A stretch of 64,000 nt of DNA from contig OZ023190.1 of assembly GCA_963995505.1 (NCBI GenBank), positions 6,032,516-6,096,515 of the forward strand, given 5' to 3'. A program made the translations under genes and the position numbers. This DNA comes from Hypericum androsaemum. Its lineage: Eukaryota; Streptophyta; Magnoliopsida; Malpighiales; Hypericaceae. Of this stretch, positions 1 through 10,922 are shown piece by piece (within the stretch, counting starts at the first letter, position 1; each line of letters starts with the position of its first letter). The notes beneath the pieces are model-generated. The model saw only the letters and a program-made list of their open reading frames with translations. It did no database searches and was not told where the DNA came from.

Positions 1-19
1 GTTATGGTCAATATAACGA

Positions 20-241
20 GTGTGTAAGAAAATGTGTAACTTCTTCCAATGGGTTGATCCACCACCTTGTAAAATGCTTGTGCAATATGTTGATGAACTA
101 CAAGTCGATCTTTGCAAGGCCAAAGAGGATGCTTGTGCTATGGAGTTAGCACTACTCAAGAGCGAGGAGAAATATTGTCGATATCATCGTTGTCTAATAG
201 TCGTCATTTTAGTTAGCTTGTTTGTAATTTATTTCACTTAA
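20..241 (+). CDS. GRF-type zinc-finger protein, C-terminal fragment
   Basis: The 73-codon frame starts with a Cys-rich stretch ending CNFFQWVD, which resembles the last part of the plant GRF zinc finger (C...CxFFxWxD). It continues with a short coiled-coil-like segment rich in Glu, Leu and Lys and ends in a hydrophobic segment (LIVVILVSLFVIYF) typical of a C-terminal membrane anchor. Plant GRF-finger proteins often have exactly this order: finger, coiled coil, tail anchor. The first half of the finger would lie left of the window or across an intron, so the gene is partial here. Such genes are numerous in plants and are often copied with transposons. Their function is unknown. The family call rests on one motif and the layout. 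Confidence 0.5.
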   Translation: MCKKMCNFFQWVDPPPCKMLVQYVDELQVDLCKAKEDACAMELALLKSEEKYCRYHRCLIVVILVSLFVIYFT

Positions 242-1274
242 TTTGAGTGTTTGTAATGTGGTTTGAGAGATGTTGAACTAATGCGGATCATTTTGGTTCA
301 CTAATCTTGAACTAATGTGGATCATTTTGTTTCACTTAATTTGGTTCACTAATGTTTGTAATATATCATCGTCGTCGTGCAAAACCATCTAAGTCAATAA
401 CATATCTGATGAATAAATTGCACAAAATGGCCGAAACATAACCATCGAAGTCAATAATATGTCTATCCGATAATCTAAAACATGTACAAAATGGCTGAAA
501 CATGTCCAACCTGCGCGAAGCATGTCCAAAAAGTAAGTCTAATATAACTATCCAACAATCCATATCCATCCAACTAAAAACATAACTCTAAAACTCAAAA
601 TCGCTTGAGAGTTATAGGCAAAGAAAGAGAAGCATGCAAAGAAAACCCTAAAAAAAAGAATCAACTAAAAAAATGGAATACCTCAACAGTGGAGTCAAGG
701 AGCAAGGATCGTGGGAGGCGGAAGGAGTGGAAGTCATGGGTGTTGATGGAGAAGACTGAGAGGGGAGGAGAGGGAAGAGAAAATGGGTTTCGGGAGGGGA
801 AGTCGAGGGGATGGGGAGAGAGATCTCTGGATGGGGGAGAGAAATGGGGTTTCGGGCAGGGAAGTCGAGGAGTTGGAGATTTGGTCTGGAGAGAAAAAGT
901 GAGTTGGGTATAATATTAAAATCGTGGAGTTTTTTAAAAATAATTTATTTCAAAATTAGGACTAATTTAGATATTTTTTATCTGACACATCATCTCGACT
1001 TACACAAGTAGACTATCCACGTAGGACAAAAAATGACGACGTTTAGGCGGATGTGGCATCCACGTGGACAGACAAATGGATGGGCAGCTACCCGGAACCG
1101 AGTGGTGTCCGAGCAAAAAAAAACCCACAGAACTAAAAAATATAATTTTAAATCACATGACCTTATTTTAGAAAATGAGAAACCACATCATACTAATGTG
1201 TACTTTTCTCTATAAAATATGAAACTCAAGTGGATGCAAAAACAAACTAAACATATCAATATGTTAGGTAATAT
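242..1274. other. Gene-free stretch with a purine-rich duplicated segment
   Basis: I see no supported gene. Around 784-905 a purine-rich block occurs twice about 61 bp apart; both halves contain a GGGTTTCGGG core followed by AAGTCGAGG. The remainder is AT-rich with short degenerate repeats (360-530). Open frames here are short and lack family motifs. Confidence 0.5.
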
Positions 1275-1854
1275 GGTAAATAATGCTCAGGTCCATGGGG
1301 TATAGTGAAATAGACGATGGAGTCCCTTCTTTTCGGAGATGCATGTAGCCATCCTTGTAGTTTTATTTTGTTATACTCTCGAGCCCCTTTCTGACGTAAT
1401 CGATGAAATTTTTATTATTTTATCTTTGAAATGACTTTTATAACATTGTTCCGATTGACCCAAGCCTCCGGCCATCTTCTCCGGTCATTTTTTTTGCCGA
1501 ACACGAACTCCGGTCATCACGACGCTCTACCTCCTCCACAACCCCTACCAGGGGAATAGCCTCTTCCTCTCCCCTCCCCTCCCGCTTGCCTGAGATCAGG
1601 CATCCACCAAAAACATAACCTAGACTCAATCGATTGTGCCAACACATGTTCCGCCCATAAAAAAATTAGGGTTATTTAATTCATTTTTATAAGGGTACAT
1701 AAGTAATTTCCATGATAAAACTGATTGATTACATCAATAAGGGATCCGATAGTATAATAAAATTAAATTACGAGGACGGCTATATGAATTCCTGAAAAGG
1801 AGGGACCACATCATCTATTTGACTATATCTCAGGGACTTGAGCATAATTTATCC
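1275..1854. mobile_element. Mutator-like MITE with long terminal inverted repeats
   Basis: The left end (GGTAAATAATGCTCAGGTCC) and the reverse complement of the right end (GGATAAATTATGCTCAAGTC) match, and the match continues inward for roughly 150 bp, including a shared TTTTATTATACT-type block and a TGACGTAATCGATGA / TGATGTAATCAATCA pair. Long imperfect inverted repeats on a 580-bp non-coding element fit a Mutator-like MITE. The flanks TAGGTAATA and TAAATATTA could be a decayed 9-bp target-site duplication, with 6 of 9 matching. Its subterminal sequence resembles the elements at 35805, 46298 and 58884. Confidence 0.65.
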
Positions 1855-1979
1855 TAAATATTATTATTTTTTGTCCTTGCCCTTCTGAAAGTCGTATGAG
1901 CATCTCCTTTCTGTTTTTTTACTGGTTACTTTTTTTTTATAAATCAATTTTATTCAAAGATAAATGTATGTACATATTT

Positions 1980-2620
1980 ACATCCCTGGGTGTTAAATCC
2001 TGTAATGCGAGGTTGAGGTTGCAGTCGCAGCCTCAGTAAATTCTGGGTACTAAGCGTGCTTAATTTTAGAGTTATTACAAGATATTTACCAGAAAAGGAA
2101 GTACACATTGTTGATATAGATAGTCAAAATCAAACTACTTAAATCTTTCTTAACTTATCCGATCACTCCCCGCCCTCTAGGCCCCGAGCGTCACATGTCC
2201 ATCAACTTTAACTTGGTTAGTTCCCAAACCACACCGTATTAGTAGAGTTCCTGCTTTGATACCATTGTAACGCTTCGTGATTCATTTAACACCCTAAGTC
2301 AACCTATAATGCCAACCAAACTGAGTCATCTCATAATCCCAATTTACACCTTATAGCACTGAGGCTAAACTTAGCAAGCCGGCCCATTAAAAGCTGAAAA
2401 AATAAGAGAACTGAGAGAGGCAGGAGAAAATAGCCCATCATAACCTCCCCATCAAACCTTTCCATCCCTCAGATAAAACAAAATTAGTCCAGCCCAAACT
2501 ATTTAGTCCGGCTCAGAAAAACCAGAGAGCCCAGAGATATCGCCATCCACTTCAGAAGACCAAAATGCATGTAGAGCCTCCACCATACCCACCTCTATCA
2601 TCTCCTTCTTTCATCTTCCT
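1980..2620 (-). mobile_element. LTR-retrotransposon relic with tRNA-Met primer-binding site
   Basis: On the minus strand the sequence at 2264-2250 reads TGGTATCAAAGCAGG, the standard plant initiator-tRNA-Met primer-binding site with one change, directly preceded by GCGTTACAA as an LTR end would be. A 5' LTR would then lie to the right (from about 2265) and internal sequence to the left. No coding domain is recognisable and I could not place the outer LTR ends, so the boundaries are approximate. Confidence 0.35.
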
Positions 2621-3084
2621 ACCTCCCTTCTCCTACTTGCATGCATCTTGTGTTCGTTCAAGTGCTCGATAGCACGAAGTTGCATTTTTGATGTAGTCCA
2701 ATACTTGTTAGCGGATATTGTTAGTTCTTCGGTTAGGTCTACCTCTCTAGAGAGGTCGTTTGCTCTAGTAGCGAATCGTATGGCCAAAAAAATCAATATC
2801 GCCACCTTTTCATCTACGAATTGGTACACATTATCTACTATGCGTCTTCGTCTATTGTCTATGTACTCTAATTCGATTTTTATTGTGAAGGTATATGCAG
2901 TTTGTTCCTTATGTGAGCCTTCAATGTTTTGAAATTGTTTGCGTATGATTGGGAATATAGTGAACTAAAACAATTATTATTTCTATATATAAATTGCAAA
3001 TTATATGAAAGATTGGGATTTGAACAACTTGGCATATGGGAACAATAATGCGTATGGTTGTAACATGCTTAATCTATTTAGAGC
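2621..3084. other. Intergenic, no recognised gene
   Basis: The frames at 2611-2932 on both strands overlap each other and match no family I recognise. The AT-rich remainder leads into the TPP duplication. Confidence 0.5.
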
Positions 3085-3793
3085 TCCATGATTCACTTCG
3101 GTAGCCAACCTTTAACTAAGGTCTGTTAGAGGAAGTTCTGGCAAATTCTAGCCTGGTTCCAAATATAAATATGACTTGATAGAAATTTCTATCGAGTATA
3201 AATGATCACGTCGCAAATTTGATAAAACCAGTAATTAGTATTTTATCAAAAATAATAACTGTAAAACGGTGGTTCTTCCATACATAAATGTATTTCCTTT
3301 CTCTTAAATTTTGTTGAAAGATCGATTATCTAAATATTATCACTTGAACTCACTATCGCAATTTCATTATTGGTAGGTTGAAGCAACTAATGGTTAAAAT
3401 TTTTTTTTTGGCAAACATCTTATAATGAGGATTGAGCACTATTGTAAGAGGTAGTTCTTCCGATGGTGTTTCTTTATGTTCATAAGAATTGAACTTTTTT
3501 AAATAAACCAAGTCATACTCAAAATAAGTCTGAAGGATTGGACCTTATGCATCCAAGTGCTTGAAACATAAAACCTGGCATGTCACTATGAGAATTCTTT
3601 GCTTCTAAGCTAAATCTCCATAACAAGCTGAAACTGCACTTTTTTCCCACAAAACACCTGAAAAATGCGGTGTATGCTAAGCAGCATATCTGGTGTTTCA
3701 GTACCATAACTCTTCTGCTTCAAGTCTCACTGTACAAGCTTAAAGTGTGTCTTACGGTTTATTTGGATGTCCGAGCTACCAGAGAGCATCCTT

Positions 3794-6199
3794 CTAGTTG
3801 CCAACAACATATATTTGAGCTAGTGACCTACTTGAGCTGGATGATTTTCTCCATCGAGCCAGGCGTAGCAAGAACGTTAAGACTTCGGACGGGTCGTTGA
3901 GCGAATACGATGCCTCGGTCTCCTTCGGAACTGAGCTCACGACGATCGGATAACCTTGTCCCTTCCTTTTTATCACCTGCATTTGTTCATAATCCATTGT
4001 TTAAACTTGTCAAGAGTGCTTCAGTAGGGCAGTAAGTGATATATTAATGCAGAAAGTTCGTATAACCTTGAAAGCATCTTCATCTGTTCGATCATCTCCA
4101 ATGTACAACGGTAGAACATCCGCAGAGGTACTCAATCCCAGCGTGTCGAGGAGATACTCCAAAGCATGGCCTTTGTCCCACTCTATTGATGGTCGTATTT
4201 CCATAACCTGAAAAGTGATCTTAGAGGTAGCGAATTCGAACATCGAAGGTAAAAAAGACTTGTTGCTTACCTTCTTTCCCCAGCTTATGTGGAATTCAGG
4301 ATAGTGCTCAAGCACAGACTTTACAGCTTCCTCTAAACGCCCAAAATCCTGAAGAAGGCATTTAGTTTCCCTAATTAAGGGTCTCGTGTCGATGAATCCT
4401 ACTCGAAGTTACGGAGTCTCAAATCGAAAAAATCCAACTTATTACTTAGCTTATTACCTCTTCTTTGACTTGTCTGAAATGTACAGAGATGCAGAATCTG
4501 TTGTCTTCAATTCTTGCACCTTGTATTTGCATGGTTTTCTGAGTCAGTGCTACCAAAATCTGTTGCAAGAAATAGAAACAGAATTAAGTTTATTTTCTCA
4601 ACTTCAAAACAAATAAAAATAAGGCCATGTTCTTGCTTTTACATAATGTGAAGCTGCCTTACCTTTCGAATCTCAGGTAAAAACTCCTTTGCAGGTTGGA
4701 AGACGACCTCATTTTCCTAAAACAAGAAGTGATTGTTGGAAAAAATCCCACGTAGGAAGCTGTAAATAGATTGGATCTGTTTATAGGGTGGATGATTCAC
4801 CTATTCATTAACTTAAGGTTTTGAGTAGGATATGAAAATTCTTAGGGGTGAGCAAATGGTCCGAACCGGACCGATCCGCACCAAACCATAAGAACCGAGA
4901 ACCATTATAAAAAACAAAATGAGATCCCTACCAAACTATTTGTGTATTGGTTCTGGACCAGAACCAAACCAATTTTTTTGGTCTTGTCTGGTTTGATCTG
5001 ATTTTGATCCGAAAAATCCATAATTTGATAAATAAAATAAAACGTGGGTGATTATAAACTTGAGGAGGGTGACGAGAGACGACAAAGAGCTCTAAGTCAG
5101 AGGTGTAAAACAACGACAAATGGTAAAGAGATCAAAAGGAGAGATGTCAATCAAGATTTGACATTTAAAGTTGTTGTAAATAGATGTTGAGAATTGTAAA
5201 TTGGTTGTTAGAACACACACAAGCTTTTTTCCCCCTTATTTGAAGAAATTATGGTTTGGTCCGGTTCTCCATTGTTCTTTTCCGAAAGATTCGAACCAGA
5301 TCCGAGAACCATTTTTTGAACAAACAAAGAACCGATCCGAACCAATTCACTTTGGATCTGGATCGAATTTTTTAGTTTGAATCGGTTCTTCGGTTCTTAA
5401 TTTTTTTGCTCACCCCTAGAAATTCCTATAGTGATCAGTTAGACAAGACCAACTTCGCTGCTGCTCGCTCTATCGTATCGATCCCGAATCGATACATATT
5501 TGTTACTTTCGCTTACCTTGTTGTCAATGGCAATGGTATGGTGCTTCCCATGAGTCGTCTGATCTCGCCGCGGTGGCGCTATAATGTCCATTCCGTGGCT
5601 CCCCGCGTAAAACACGTTATTTAACTGTACAAATTGCTTTACCTGCATCAAGAAGCATCAGAAACACTCCACACTGCAGAGAATAGACCAAAATACATAT
5701 CATCAGCTTCTTACCTTGTCTCTGCTCCTACCACTAATTATAGCAGTTGGGAAGTACGTTCCGACTTCACGTACCGCTGCACGCATCTGCCATCGTTTAA
5801 GCCAAATTGCGAAAATTAAGCCAAATTGCGATCGCAACCAGATAGATCGTTGTTCGAACGCTTACCTCATCAGACATGAAGGCTAGATCGGGGTCATCAA
5901 CGATATGCGAGAGAGTGCCATCGTAATCTAGAAATACAACAATCTTCTTCCCCTTGGCATCTTTCATCATCTGGTCAAATGAGGTCATCGCTGAAGGGTG
6001 TTCCACCTGCACACAATTCTGTAAGAACAAGGAAATGTCACCTTGGAAAGCATTCTACTTTTGACAATTATCTTCGTCAACTAACCAGCCAGGTACTGTA
6101 ATTTGTGTCATCGCTAACCGGATGCGCGTTTCGTTTATTTGACTGTGATCTCTGCCATCCCATGGCTTGGTTCAACTTTGCAAAGCTTCTCTTCAGCAT
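3794..6199 (-). CDS. TPP: Trehalose-6-phosphate phosphatase, copy A
   Basis: TPP removes phosphate from trehalose-6-phosphate, the plant sugar signal. Nine exons, all with GT/AG borders, read 6199-6086, 6006-5866, 5786-5715, 5642-5517, 4716-4663, 4559-4458, 4348-4271, 4207-4067 and 3976-3794. They join to 336 codons without a stop, near the usual 350-390. HAD motifs are visible: motif [10 protein letters not shown] in exon 2, the ISGRSRDK segment, [11 protein letters not shown], and motif [12 protein letters not shown] in exon 8. The start is the first ATG after an in-frame TAA upstream; an acceptor-like TTTCAG 18 bases before it suggests an intron in the 5' leader. Compared with copy B it lacks 21 codons in exon 1 and keeps one more intron. 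The intron at 4717-5516 carries a TRIM solo LTR with a nested hAT element. No TATA-like motif is seen just upstream, so expression is uncertain although the frame is intact. Confidence 0.92.
4734..5430. mobile_element. TRIM solo LTR in a TPP intron
   Basis: The insertion begins TGTTGGAAAAAATCCCAC, ends GAAATTCCTATA and is flanked on both sides by GTGAT (4729-4733 and 5431-5435). Copy B has a single GTGAT at the matching place with nothing between, so the empty site is preserved. Without the nested element it is about 115-120 bp, and it matches the LTRs of the complete TRIM at 9953-10314. A single LTR with a 5-bp duplication is what recombination between the two LTRs of a TRIM leaves. Confidence 0.8.
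4843..5418. mobile_element. hAT-type non-autonomous element nested in the solo LTR
   Basis: The ends are TAGGGGTGAGCAAA and the inverse TTTGCTCACCCCTA, a well-known plant hAT terminus. The interior is rich in ACCGAACC/GGTTCGG-like motifs and has no coding potential. Flanks AAAATTCT and GAAATTCC agree at 6 of 8 positions, fitting an aged 8-bp duplication. It must be younger than the solo LTR that contains it. Confidence 0.8.
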
Positions 6200-6462
6200 T
6201 CTCTTCTTCTCAGTAACCTGAAAGGGGACATAAATTGAAACAACTTCTTATCAAGAACAAACCCGAATTCGGGTTAGTTTACAGTTGCAGACATGTTTTC
6301 CTGATTATACATAGGAAACACAGGTGCTATTAATATTATAGTTAAGAAAGTCTCTAAACCCCGACAAGAAACAGGGGAACTCTGCATGTTTCTATGGTCT
6401 GCTTAAAATTGCAGCAAAAGGAGAGAGTCCATACAATGTTTTTCTCGTCGTGACCGATGTGC

Positions 6463-6904
6463 AAAAGGACGGCCATAACGGAAATTAAGATGAACAAGTA
6501 CATCGACCGACGGGAAGGAGACATGGCACTAGCAACAACTATGGCCTTTTATCTTTTCGTCTTTGTTTTTGAAATGCATGGAAGTCTACCACCAACTATG
6601 GCCTATATAATGGCTTCCAGCATGGGAGGGAGACTTGGAAATGATGCCTTTTTCCAAGTCTTCTGATGGAACATTAATTACGCTGGAGCAGATACAATAT
6701 AGTCGAAGAAGATTAATCAACCACCAAGGTCATGTGGTTATTGAGAAATCATGGTCCACTAGCATTTAATGAAGAACGAGGAATTCGTTGGTTTTTAATG
6801 CTGCATTGTATTCAGATTAGTGAACAGCATTCAATCGGCATTTGTCGGTTTTGTGATCTGATTCTTTTGAATCCCATTGGCCAATTCAACAACTTTTATG
6901 CAAT
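6463..6904. other. Spacer between TPP A and the LTR element, no gene
   Basis: The sequence lies outside both duplicated units. Frames here are short and unmatched. It faces the 5' end of TPP A but I see no TATA-like motif in the first 60 bases beyond the duplication edge. Confidence 0.45.
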
Positions 6905-9640
6905 TGTTAGGGCAACGGAAGCGAATTTGATACACTTTTACTCGAAACATAGAAACACTAAGAACATATAATATACGTGGTTTGGTCAACTGACTTATAT
7001 TTATGGGGTTTGAGATGATCTTTCACTATGATATATGAAGTACAATGATGCATAGTCCTCAGGCAAGGCGACATGCCTCTGGCTCTACTATTGCATCTCT
7101 TATTTTTTCCCAAGGAATTCCTAAACCGTACTCATCCGCTAAAAATGAAAAAGAGTCCTCACATAATTATAAATCTATTACATTGGGAAATAATTAAAAA
7201 GAAATTTAAGGTACTTCCAACAATTTTTACCTTGCATCAAATTCTAAAATCTCTCGAGCTCCAACTGTTCTTCCACATCTGATGATCTTCACTGCATGCT
7301 TCTTTAATAAGCTCCATGCTCCACCTCGAACATGACATCATCGACCGTCTCAATCTGAATACTCTACCTGGGATCTTCCAAAAGTATCTACTCACCGTGG
7401 ATCTTCATGCCAAAAGAATCATCACAATGGGAGAAATTTGTATGCGTGCAAGCTGCACCCTGCTCTTCGGTGCCATACTTTCTCAACAGAACTTCGCTAA
7501 TCCACCTCCATGGGAAATCTTCACCTTCATGTGGTCACTGATCTATCTCGATCAACTGGAGAAAAGAGCACCAACTTTTAGAATTTATATCACCTTCTCG
7601 TGAATGCCTATCCTACATTTTACCTCCTGGTGAAACCTTTTTGACCTTACATTACCTTCCTCGTGAACACCTTGTTGTATACCAATCTTGGAATTATTAC
7701 ACCTCACTCCTTCATCCTTGTGGGCAACCTGGTGGTACCCTGCAGAACATGTGAGCAGACTGATACTTATAACAAATCTGTGCTAATCTGCACTACATCT
7801 AGACCTCGTCGACGAGTAATAGGTCCAAGCTCTGCTCAAGATTTTCACATGATCCACTACTGTGAATCAATCTGACCTGAATCAATCTGCTTTAACAGGG
7901 CCTCAATCTGTCCTCCACTCTGACAAATAAAATCACCACGCCCCATAAAATCTGCCCAATGTGCATACCTGTATACTCCAAAGCTGCTAAAAAATATAAA
8001 TCAATTAAATCATTGACATTTAATCAATCTATTGACTTTTGTTCAAATAGTCAAACTGTTAACTTTTGGTCAACTAAAAATCTAGGGTTTTTCTCCTCTA
8101 ACAACTTAAAACAACAAGGACTTCAATGGGCGGGCAAGCACCTCTCTGACGGTGGTGACTTCATATGGGCGATGGCCACCGGTGGCAAGGCTCGCCTTGG
8201 AGTGGAGATCAGCGTGCGGCGGTGCGATGAGGAGACACGAGGCTCTCCAGTTCTATCTCTTTTCTCGTAACTCTCTCTACCCAACTCTCCCCGCAACTCT
8301 CTCTCCTCGAGACGAGGACACTGAGTGGTAAACATGGTGTATGGCAAGGCTGCGAGTGAGCAACGAGAACTTCTCCAGGCATAATACGATGATTGTACAG
8401 GGGCCTCCTCTATACGAACAATGGCGTGCGAGCATCTTCCCCTCTTCTTCCTTCGACTTGGCGATGAGGCTTCTTCTACTCTTTCTCTGAACGGTCGTGT
8501 TGCGGCTCAGGGTGGCGGTGGCACGGTGAGCTGCAATGCTTGGCCAGGCGACTCAAGGGCTCCGACGCAACGCCAAAGAGTGGCAAAACCCTAATCCCCA
8601 AATCTAACAAAATTACCAAATTGCCCTTACCCCAATTTCTTCACTTAAATTACCAATCTGCCCCTCCTGAGTCCTGTCTATCTTGCCTTCTTCACCAAGG
8701 TCTACCCGGATACACACTAAAAGTCTTGATACCGGTTGTTAGGATAATGTAAGCGAATCTGATATGCCCTTACTCAACAACAGAGAGATATAGGAAACAT
8801 AGAAACACTGAGGACATGCGATATACGTGGTTCGGTCTACATCCACGGGGATTGAGACAATCAATCACTCTTCTCAGACGCCCTCTTTAGTCCCTCTGAG
8901 CGCGCCAAAAATATCTTGTGGATAAATTGTGGTGGAATATCGAAATGAACTAAGGAACGGGTCTGGAGTGGTCATCCCAAGAGTGATCGAATGAATAGGT
9001 TAAGATGGAAGAAGTATGGGAGAGAGAGGAGAAGATCTAAAATAGAATAGGTAGGAAAGAAAAGAATTGGTGAAACAGTAAGAACTTTATTGAGAATATA
9101 TGAGAGAGGGGGAGGAAAAAAAAAGATAAGAAGCTAAAAGGGTTTGAATATTAGATGTTTGATTTATGTCCTTCGTGCCTATGCCAAGCTCTCATTAATA
9201 GAAAAACTAGTTCAGTCACATACAAGAAGACCATAGGTCGTGTCCAATATAGGTAAACCAAACATAGTCCCGACCGAATAAGGAAAAACCTACTACCAAA
9301 ATTTTCAACCCAATTTTTACCCTTTTTTATTCCAATTTTAAAAAAGTCATAAATTGCAAAGTTGTAGATCTATATCTTATATTTCTGTAGCTTTTAGAAT
9401 TGCATCAATCAGATACTCTAGCAGAAAGATATGGCTGTTATTACGAATTGGTAAATTAATTTTTTGCTCAAACACCTATACTATTGCATCTCTTACTTTT
9501 GCCCGAAGGACTCATAAACCCTGCCCTCCTATTTAAAGAGACTACCCCTCATCTTTTGAATAGGAAATATAATTTTTACCTAATTAAAACTCTTATTACA
9601 TTAGAAAATAACTTAATAAGAATTCGAGACATTTCCAACA
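6905..9640 (+). mobile_element. Non-coding LTR retrotransposon relic (LARD-like)
   Basis: Two LTR-like blocks, 6905-7222 and 8737-9640, both start TGTTAGG and both end TTCCAACA. They share internal landmarks: AACATAGAAACACT, ATATACGTGGTT, CTATTGCATCTCTTA and a TTACATTRGRAAATAA stretch. The left block is about 580 bp shorter, so it has an internal deletion. The interior (7223-8736) has no gag or pol domain. Its GC-richer part (8100-8560) with a 70-codon frame is not recognised. Flanks GCAAT and CCAAC are not a convincing duplication. Confidence 0.6.
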
Positions 9641-9844
9641 CCAACCCCCACCGCATATAGTGTCACTAATACGTGGCATTAGAGCCCATTTGGTGCCTAA
9701 CATCGTTGAAAAAAACATCTTTAAAGACCACATCTACCGTCATCCATACTTCCAAAGAAGGCTAGTGAAAAAGAATCCTCAATTTCATAACCATTTTTGT
9801 GTTTATGTATATCTTAAAGACTATTGCCATACAGATCGTCCTCA
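9641..9844. other. Short spacer, no gene
   Basis: The sequence links the LTR relic to duplication unit B. One 68-codon frame has no recognisable similarity. Confidence 0.4.
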
Positions 9845-9952
9845 ATTCCATGATTCGCTTCGATAGCCAACCTTAACTAAGGTCTGTTAGAGGAAGTTCT
9901 GGCAAATTTTAGTTTGGCTCCAAATATAAACATGACTTGGTATGTCTACCGA

Positions 9953-10314
9953 ATATAAAGAAAATTTTACATTGTGCACAGCAGTGATAAGAGTGTTAGA
10001 CCTGTTTATAAGTGTGAAAAATCAACTTATTCATTGTCTTAAGATTTTGGGTAGAATATAGAAATTTTTATATGGTATAAGAGTCAATTGCTTTAACGAG
10101 ACCTAGGATCCATTATGTTTGCACGACCCTGTTTAAAAGCACGAGAGGCTGTGTGAAGCCTGTGCAAACTTCAGCCCGATGAGCTTCATTTGAGGAGGCG
10201 TGTTAAAGAGAATTTCACATCAGAAGTAGCAAGTGTGTTGGACCTGTTTATAAGTATAGAAGATCAATCTACTCATTGTCTTAAGGTTTTTGGTAGGACA
10301 TAGAAATTTCTATA
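9953..10314 (+). mobile_element. Complete TRIM retrotransposon
   Basis: Two LTRs of about 115-120 bp (9953-10072 and 10201-10314) share GACCTGTTTATAAGT, TTATTCATTGTCTTAAG and a GTAGRAYATAGAAATTT block. Immediately after the left LTR comes TGGTATAAGAG, a decayed tRNA-Met primer site. Immediately before the right LTR is the purine tract TGAGGAGGCG. The 128-bp interior is non-coding, as expected for a terminal-repeat retrotransposon in miniature. Unit A lacks the element at this place. No clean TSD is visible. Confidence 0.75.
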
Positions 10315-10922
10315 GTTACCGCCACAAATATGACTTGTTATACTCACTAATTAGGATTTTATCAAGTAATAATTTATGGTGGGTTCTACATGATTATTAT
10401 TTTTTCTGATTTTATTAATGATCTAAATATTATTATTTGATATGGAATAATCACCATAAAATTATTCATGAATATAATATTCTCTAAATTCATGCTGGTC
10501 CTATAAATATTCACTTTCTTACATGTGACTCTCCCAATTGTATTTTTTCATGTTTAAGATTTTAAATTCAAGATGGTGTCGAGTGAATTCAAATCACGTA
10601 TCAGTGACAACAATTCCGAATGGTTAGTACAATGAGTAAGGACGTTGACCATCTAAAAAAAAGGAGAGAGTAAGGACGTTTCCAACTGGTTGAAACATTA
10701 AACCTGTCGCACCACACTGAGAATTATTTGCTTCTAAGCTGAAGCACTATAAGAAGCTGAAACTGTACTTTTTCACAAAACACCTGAAAAAAATCGGTGT
10801 ATAATCCCAGGCAGCAGCATATCTGGTGTTTCAGTACCATAACTCTGCTTCACGTCTCACTGTACAAGCTTAAAGTGTGTCTTACGGTTTATTGGGTGTC
10901 CGAGCTACCAGAGAACATCCTT

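Larger units (their letters stand above)
3085..6462. repeat. Tandem segmental duplication, unit A
   Basis: This segment is closely similar, in the same orientation, to 9845-12847. Homology starts near a block containing TCCATGATTC and GGTCTGTTAGAGGAAGTTCTGG (split here as GGTCTGTTAG / AGGAAGTTCTGG) and ends at CGTCGTGACCGATGTGCA. It contains a whole TPP gene plus 3' flank. Private to this unit are a 697-bp insertion at 4734-5430 and a 72-bp intron at 5643-5714. Confidence 0.9.

Noticed and set aside
2611..2932. Overlapping frames on both strands, considered as a Harbinger-type protein
   Set aside because: QFVDEKVAIL is faintly similar to a phrase in PIF/Harbinger transposases, but no catalytic DDE context or terminal repeats support it.
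6457..6666. 69-codon frame upstream of TPP A considered as a first exon
   Set aside because: It is on the plus strand, opposite to TPP, outside the duplicated segment and without motifs.
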